A program made the position numbers and the translations under genes. The notes beneath the pieces are model-generated. The model worked only from the letters and a program-made list of their open reading frames with translations. It was not told the origin of the DNA and searched no databases. This document shows, in pieces, positions 6,626-10,017 of a stretch of DNA of 10,017 nt. The stretch is from an uncultured Oscillospiraceae bacterium (GTDB taxonomy: Bacteria; Bacillota_A; Clostridia; Oscillospirales; Oscillospiraceae). Positions within the stretch are counted from its first letter, which is position 1, and the number at the start of each line of letters is the position of its first letter. The stretch lies in assembly GCA_944387745.1 (NCBI GenBank), contig CALXGD010000184.1:1-10017 (forward strand), read 5' to 3'.

Positions 6626-6654
6626 ATTATACTGGTGAATTTTCCGTTTGTCAA
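6626..6654 (-). promoter_or_regulatory. Perfect consensus sigma-A promoter of tRNA-Val
   Basis: On the minus strand, TTGACA (6654-6649) and TATAAT (6631-6626) match consensus at all twelve positions with exactly 17 bases between them. The tRNA 5' end (6611) lies 14 bases after the -10, leaving a short leader. Confidence 0.93.
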
Positions 6655-7141
6655 TCCCTTATTTTTAAATTGATCTTTTTAAGATGTAGGTTTGTCAAAC
6701 ATATTGGGCGGAGAACTGCCCATCATTGGCAAAATATATCTCTACGACAGACGAGCGGGTGAAATCAGACCGGAAGGCGCCACGGAATCAGATGTGAAAA
6801 GTTTTGAATGACATCCTACCGAACTTCGCCAGAAATGAGGACCCCTGCCGGATCTACAGCTACAGACTGGGAAAGGCCGGCAGACAACCCCTACGGGATA
6901 TCTCCGACTTCGGCAGGGCCCACACCGCTTGGTTCATGGTAACAAACTGCAATACCCTAGGGCCAGATTTACCGGAAGATGGAGGGCTTCCGTTTGGCCA
7001 TAGTCTCCACAGTATTTACAAAGTTCTCAATCTCTTTTTCGATCCAAAGGTATTCTTACTTTCTGAAACATCCCGCTCGCCTGAAAGTAGGGATATATAA
7101 AAACCAAAATTTCCTATAAAGAGTATGGCAGATTTCCTTTT
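6655..7141. other. Region without a convincing intact gene; possible decayed coding sequence
   Basis: Between the tRNA promoter and the surface-protein stop no gene has both a good start and a recognisable product. A plus-strand frame ending at TGA 6809-6811 reads protein-like (IIGKIYLYDRR...GATESDVKSFE) but has no good start. A 98-codon frame (6804-7100, TTG start) lacks a ribosome binding site and family resemblance. A 7-bp inverted repeat (7057-7063/7083-7089, loop 19) has no clear role. No good terminator for the minus-strand surface gene is seen. The region may be debris of the same mobile element or plain intergenic DNA. Confidence 0.4.
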
Positions 7142-10017
7142 CTAGGTCTTAGAGATCTGTATTTTGTGCAGTTTAAGAGCTCTCCGACCGAACACAGCAC
7201 TCAACACAAGCAGAACTCCACCGGCAGCGACTGCCCACATCACCGGATTGACAGACCGCTCTGTGATGCAGAAGGTAATCCGGCCTGTCTGATTGCTCAA
7301 GAGCAAATAGTGCCCGTCGACCTCATATTTCTCTCTCGTCCAGCCATTTTCCCCGAACACCCAGAGATCATACTGCCTATCTCCATCCGGCAGCCGGCAG
7401 TGGACTGTATAGGTCACCTGTTTCAGCTCCGGGTCCTGCACTTCTACTGTATATGCGGTTCCGGCGTGTGGAACACGGTTTTCGCTCTGCCATGTCACTT
7501 CCTCCGCAGTATGCGTCACGGTTGCCCTGCTGCTGAAATTTCCGTCCACCAGGATCTCCGGCAGCATGCCGCCATCTGTGAGGGCGAAGGTATAGGGGGT
7601 GTAGACGGCCTCCAGGGTCTGACTGACAGTGAGATGGCTATAGTCCAGCTCCGGCCAGACGGCGGAGTATCCCTTCCTGGCTGGGATCTCTGGCAGGACA
7701 CCGATGCCCTCCCCGTACTGGAAGGGGAGCACGGCCACTGTCTGCCCGTCCGCCACAAAGGTCAGCTCTAAACGGGCAAACAGCTCTGGCGTGTCGGCGG
7801 AGGTGCACAGGGCAGCAAACTCCACTGGCTCCGCCGCCCCGGCATAGCTGATCCCATCCACAGCGCCCAGAGTTTCGCTGGTGAAGAGGTTTCCGGACAC
7901 GGTTCCCTCCGAGTCTACATCCCCGGCCACCGCACCCAAATAGGCGGAGCCCTCATCGACAGCCACAAGAGCGCGGCAGTTCACCAGGGTGGCCCCAAGC
8001 CCAGCCATGCCGCCAACATAGTCCTCGCCGGAGAGATGGCACTGCACCCAGCTGTCCCGGATACTGCCCCAGGAGGCACCGGCTATGCCGCCCACATAGC
8101 TGCCGCTGGTACTGGCCACCGCGCCGTAATTCTCACAGCCGCTCACCCGGCCCAGGTCCATCAGTCCCGCGATGCCGCCGGCGCAGTTCTCCTTCCCGGT
8201 GACTGTCCCGGTGTTGACGCAGGAGAGGACGGCGGCCCGGGCCTGATACCGGAAATCCAGTGAGCGGTCCCCCTCCCGGATCAGATCGTCCTCCGGATCG
8301 AAGTCATACTCGATGGCCATGGAGCCCACAATGCCACCGGTGTTCACATCCCCCTCCACCGCGCCGCTGTTCTGGGCGCTGACGATGGCCCCGGTGTCCG
8401 GCACACCGGCCTCCTGGTCGGACACGTCCTCAAACCGCTCCGTCTCCTCGTCTGAGCCCTCCAGCATATCCCGGAGCAGATCAGCGATGACGCCGAACTG
8501 AGCATGAATGGCATCCAGATCGTCCAACAGGAGATCCTTGCTGCCGGACATAGTCTCCCGCAGGGCGTCTCCGTCATCCAGAAGCTGGGCAAAGACGTCC
8601 CCCAGGGCGTCCCCCTGAGCCTGGATCTCCTGGCTGATGGGGTGGATGGTGATGGTGGGCATCTCCGACAGCTCCTCCACAGTATCCGCCAGATCTCTGC
8701 CAATCCCGGCCACCTGCCCCAGGAGCTCCTCCGTGGTGTCCCCCACCTTCTCCAGCCCGCGTCCCACGTCTCCGCCCTGCTCTAAAAGCTCCCGCAGGCC
8801 GTTGGCGGCGTCCTGCCCCTCTCTGGCCGCGTCCGCCAGGGAGCGGAGAGCGGCGGAAAGGGACGCTCCGGCCCCTTTCACATCCTCCAGAGCATTGCCA
8901 AACTCCTCCGGATGGGTCAGGGAATCGGCCAGCCGAACCATGGCCTTCCCCATCCCTGGCAAGGCAGCCGCCGCCTGGGCGAGGCCGCTTTGCACACCGG
9001 CCAGGGCCTCACTCCACGCCGCCTGCTGTTCCTCGGTCATCCCATCCAGCCCGCCGGCATCCCACAAAATGCGCAGTGCCTGCCCGGCGGCCCCGGCCGC
9101 TTCGCTGCAGTCCTCCACAAAGTCTCCAAAGGCTTCAAAGAGCGCCTCCACGGCCGGGCCGGTGTCCTCCCCGCGGCCCAGCACCTGTTTCAGGTGGTCC
9201 AGAGCGGACTGGAGCTGATTGCGGGAGGCGCGGGCTTGCGTCAACGCGGTGCGAAGTGCCCGGATCGCATCCTCCGCCTCTGCCGCCGTATCCGCGCCGA
9301 TCTCGCCCGCAGCCCGGCCCTCCTCCAGTACATCGCCCAGCTGCCCGGCCAGCTCCTCCGCCAGGTCCAGAGCGTCTACGGTGTCATCCAGGGTAGGCGC
9401 TATTTCATCCGTCAGCCAGGAGAGGCGGGCGGAGAGGCTGTTGATCTCATCGATGTTCCCATTGGCCCAGTCCGCGGCGGAGTCGGCCAGATCCCCGACA
9501 ACCTCCTGGGCCTCTCCGGCCCGCTGGGAAATGACATCCATCTGAGCAGAGAGTTGATCAGAGGAAACGCCCAAATCACCCCTCAGATCGCCGGCCAGAG
9601 CCCGTAGCGTGTCCAGAGCGTCCAGCAGGTCGCCCATTTGGCCCTCGTTGAAGAGCAGGCGCACCTCCGGCTCCAGCTGGCCTGCGATACCGCCCACATC
9701 CTTCCGACCCAGGACGGTGCCGGTGTTGGTACAGCCGCCCAGATACCCGGACTGCCGCCCCACGATGCCGCCGATGTTATAGCCCACATGGGCGTACCCC
9801 ACCGGCCCGGCGTTGACGCAGCCCTGGAGGATGCCGCTGGAAAAGCCGGCGATGCCCCCGATGTCCGTGCAGACCGGCACGTTTTCCGCCGCGTTGAGCT
9901 GTTCCCGGTTCAGGTCGTCCAGGCTCACGCCGGCGTCCACCTCCGTGGTGTTGACGCTGCCCCGGTTTTCGCATTGCAGGATGGTCCCGTAATTCTGCCC
10001 GGCGATGCCCCCCACAT
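7142..10017 (-). CDS. Large GLUG-repeat surface protein with helical insert and C-terminal membrane anchor (5' partial)
   Basis: The reading frame is open at the window end, so the N-terminus and any signal peptide are missing; 957 residues are counted here. Block 1 has GLUG-type repeats with GGI(A/V)G at about 2, 53, 82 and 108, each followed by C.N.G.V (for example QCENRGSV, GCVNAGPV, GCTNTGTV). Residues about 115-535 are acidic, Ala/Leu/Glu/Asp-rich and predicted helical or coiled coil. Block 2 has repeats at 560, 613, 642, 668 and 694. About 748-808 resembles an InlB B-type repeat (DGQTV...P...KGYSAVW...VYTPY). Residues 924-943 form one hydrophobic segment followed by RRALKLHK, giving a membrane anchor with a short cytoplasmic tail. 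No LPXTG is seen. GLUG repeats are thought to form beta-solenoids on bacterial surfaces. An adhesin or structural surface role is inferred, not shown. Confidence 0.82.
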   Translation of the reverse strand, partial: VGGIAGQNYGTILQCENRGSVNTTEVDAGVSLDDLNREQLNAAENVPVCTDIGGIAGFSSGILQGCVNAGPVGYAHVGYNIGGIVGRQSGYLGGCTNTGTVLGRKDVGGIAGQLEPEVRLLFNEGQMGDLLDALDTLRALAGDLRGDLGVSSDQLSAQMDVISQRAGEAQEVVGDLADSAADWANGNIDEINSLSARLSWLTDEIAPTLDDTVDALDLAEELAGQLGDVLEEGRAAGEIGADTAAEAEDAIRALRTALTQARASRNQLQSALDHLKQVLGRGEDTGPAVEALFEAFGDFVEDCSEAAGAAGQALRILWDAGGLDGMTEEQQAAWSEALAGVQSGLAQAAAALPGMGKAMVRLADSLTHPEEFGNALEDVKGAGASLSAALRSLADAAREGQDAANGLRELLEQGGDVGRGLEKVGDTTEELLGQVAGIGRDLADTVEELSEMPTITIHPISQEIQAQGDALGDVFAQLLDDGDALRETMSGSKDLLLDDLDAIHAQFGVIADLLRDMLEGSDEETERFEDVSDQEAGVPDTGAIVSAQNSGAVEGDVNTGGIVGSMAIEYDFDPEDDLIREGDRSLDFRYQARAAVLSCVNTGTVTGKENCAGGIAGLMDLGRVSGCENYGAVASTSGSYVGGIAGASWGSIRDSWVQCHLSGEDYVGGMAGLGATLVNCRALVAVDEGSAYLGAVAGDVDSEGTVSGNLFTSETLGAVDGISYAGAAEPVEFAALCTSADTPELFARLELTFVADGQTVAVLPFQYGEGIGVLPEIPARKGYSAVWPELDYSHLTVSQTLEAVYTPYTFALTDGGMLPEILVDGNFSSRATVTHTAEEVTWQSENRVPHAGTAYTVEVQDPELKQVTYTVHCRLPDGDRQYDLWVFGENGWTREKYEVDGHYLLLSNQTGRITFCITERSVNPVMWAVAAGGVLLVLSAVFGRRALKLHKIQISKT

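Noticed and set aside
6804..7100. 98-codon plus-strand frame starting at TTG
   Set aside because: No ribosome binding site, no recognisable motif and an unconvincing composition; recorded only as part of the gene-poor region.
8912..9607. Long plus-strand frame (231 codons) and others opposite the surface protein
   Set aside because: They are antisense to a clearly coding, repeat-structured protein in GC-rich DNA, with no ribosome binding sites or family resemblance.
1..10017. CRISPR array, toxin-antitoxin pair or complete insertion sequence
   Set aside because: No regularly spaced direct repeats, no small paired toxin/antitoxin frames and no transposase were seen.

Overview
The window looks like chromosomal DNA from a GC-rich member of the Clostridia, most likely an Oscillospirales-type gut anaerobe. 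Three things point there: a large-type SRP RNA directly upstream of dnaX and ybaB/ebfC, an integrase fragment of the kind common in clostridial integrative elements, and a very large GLUG-repeat surface protein. The placement rests on gene order and protein style; no database search was possible.

Left part (1-2604): the 3' part of the SRP RNA gene (5' end outside the window), then dnaX (DNA polymerase III gamma/tau), two hairpins in the dnaX-ybaB gap, ybaB/ebfC (nucleoid-associated protein), and a convincing Rho-independent terminator. In many Firmicutes recR follows ybaB; here it does not.

Middle part (2605-5490): a roughly 240-base spacer with a plausible promoter, then a two-gene operon with a 20-base overlap. 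It encodes a MoxR/NorQ-like AAA+ ATPase and a NorD/CobT-like protein with a C-terminal von Willebrand A domain. Such pairs act as ATP-driven chaperones that activate or remodel a partner enzyme, often one containing a metal. No client enzyme is visible here, so the target is unknown.

Mobile-element scar (5548-6611): a tyrosine recombinase (Tn916/phage type) broken by a stop and at least two frameshifts, lacking its N-terminal half, and ending in a strong GC hairpin. It lies just beyond the 3' end of an intact minus-strand tRNA-Val(GAC) gene, a classic integration site. The tRNA has a perfect consensus sigma-A promoter, an encoded CCA and a strong terminator.

Right part (6612-10017): about 530 bases without a convincing intact gene, possibly with decayed coding sequence, then the 3' 957 codons of a large minus-strand surface protein. 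GLUG-type repeats (GGIAG...C.N.G.V) flank a roughly 420-residue acidic helical region, followed by a possible InlB-B-like module and a C-terminal membrane anchor. The helical region is inserted inside a single repeat unit, which is the most distinctive structural feature of the window.
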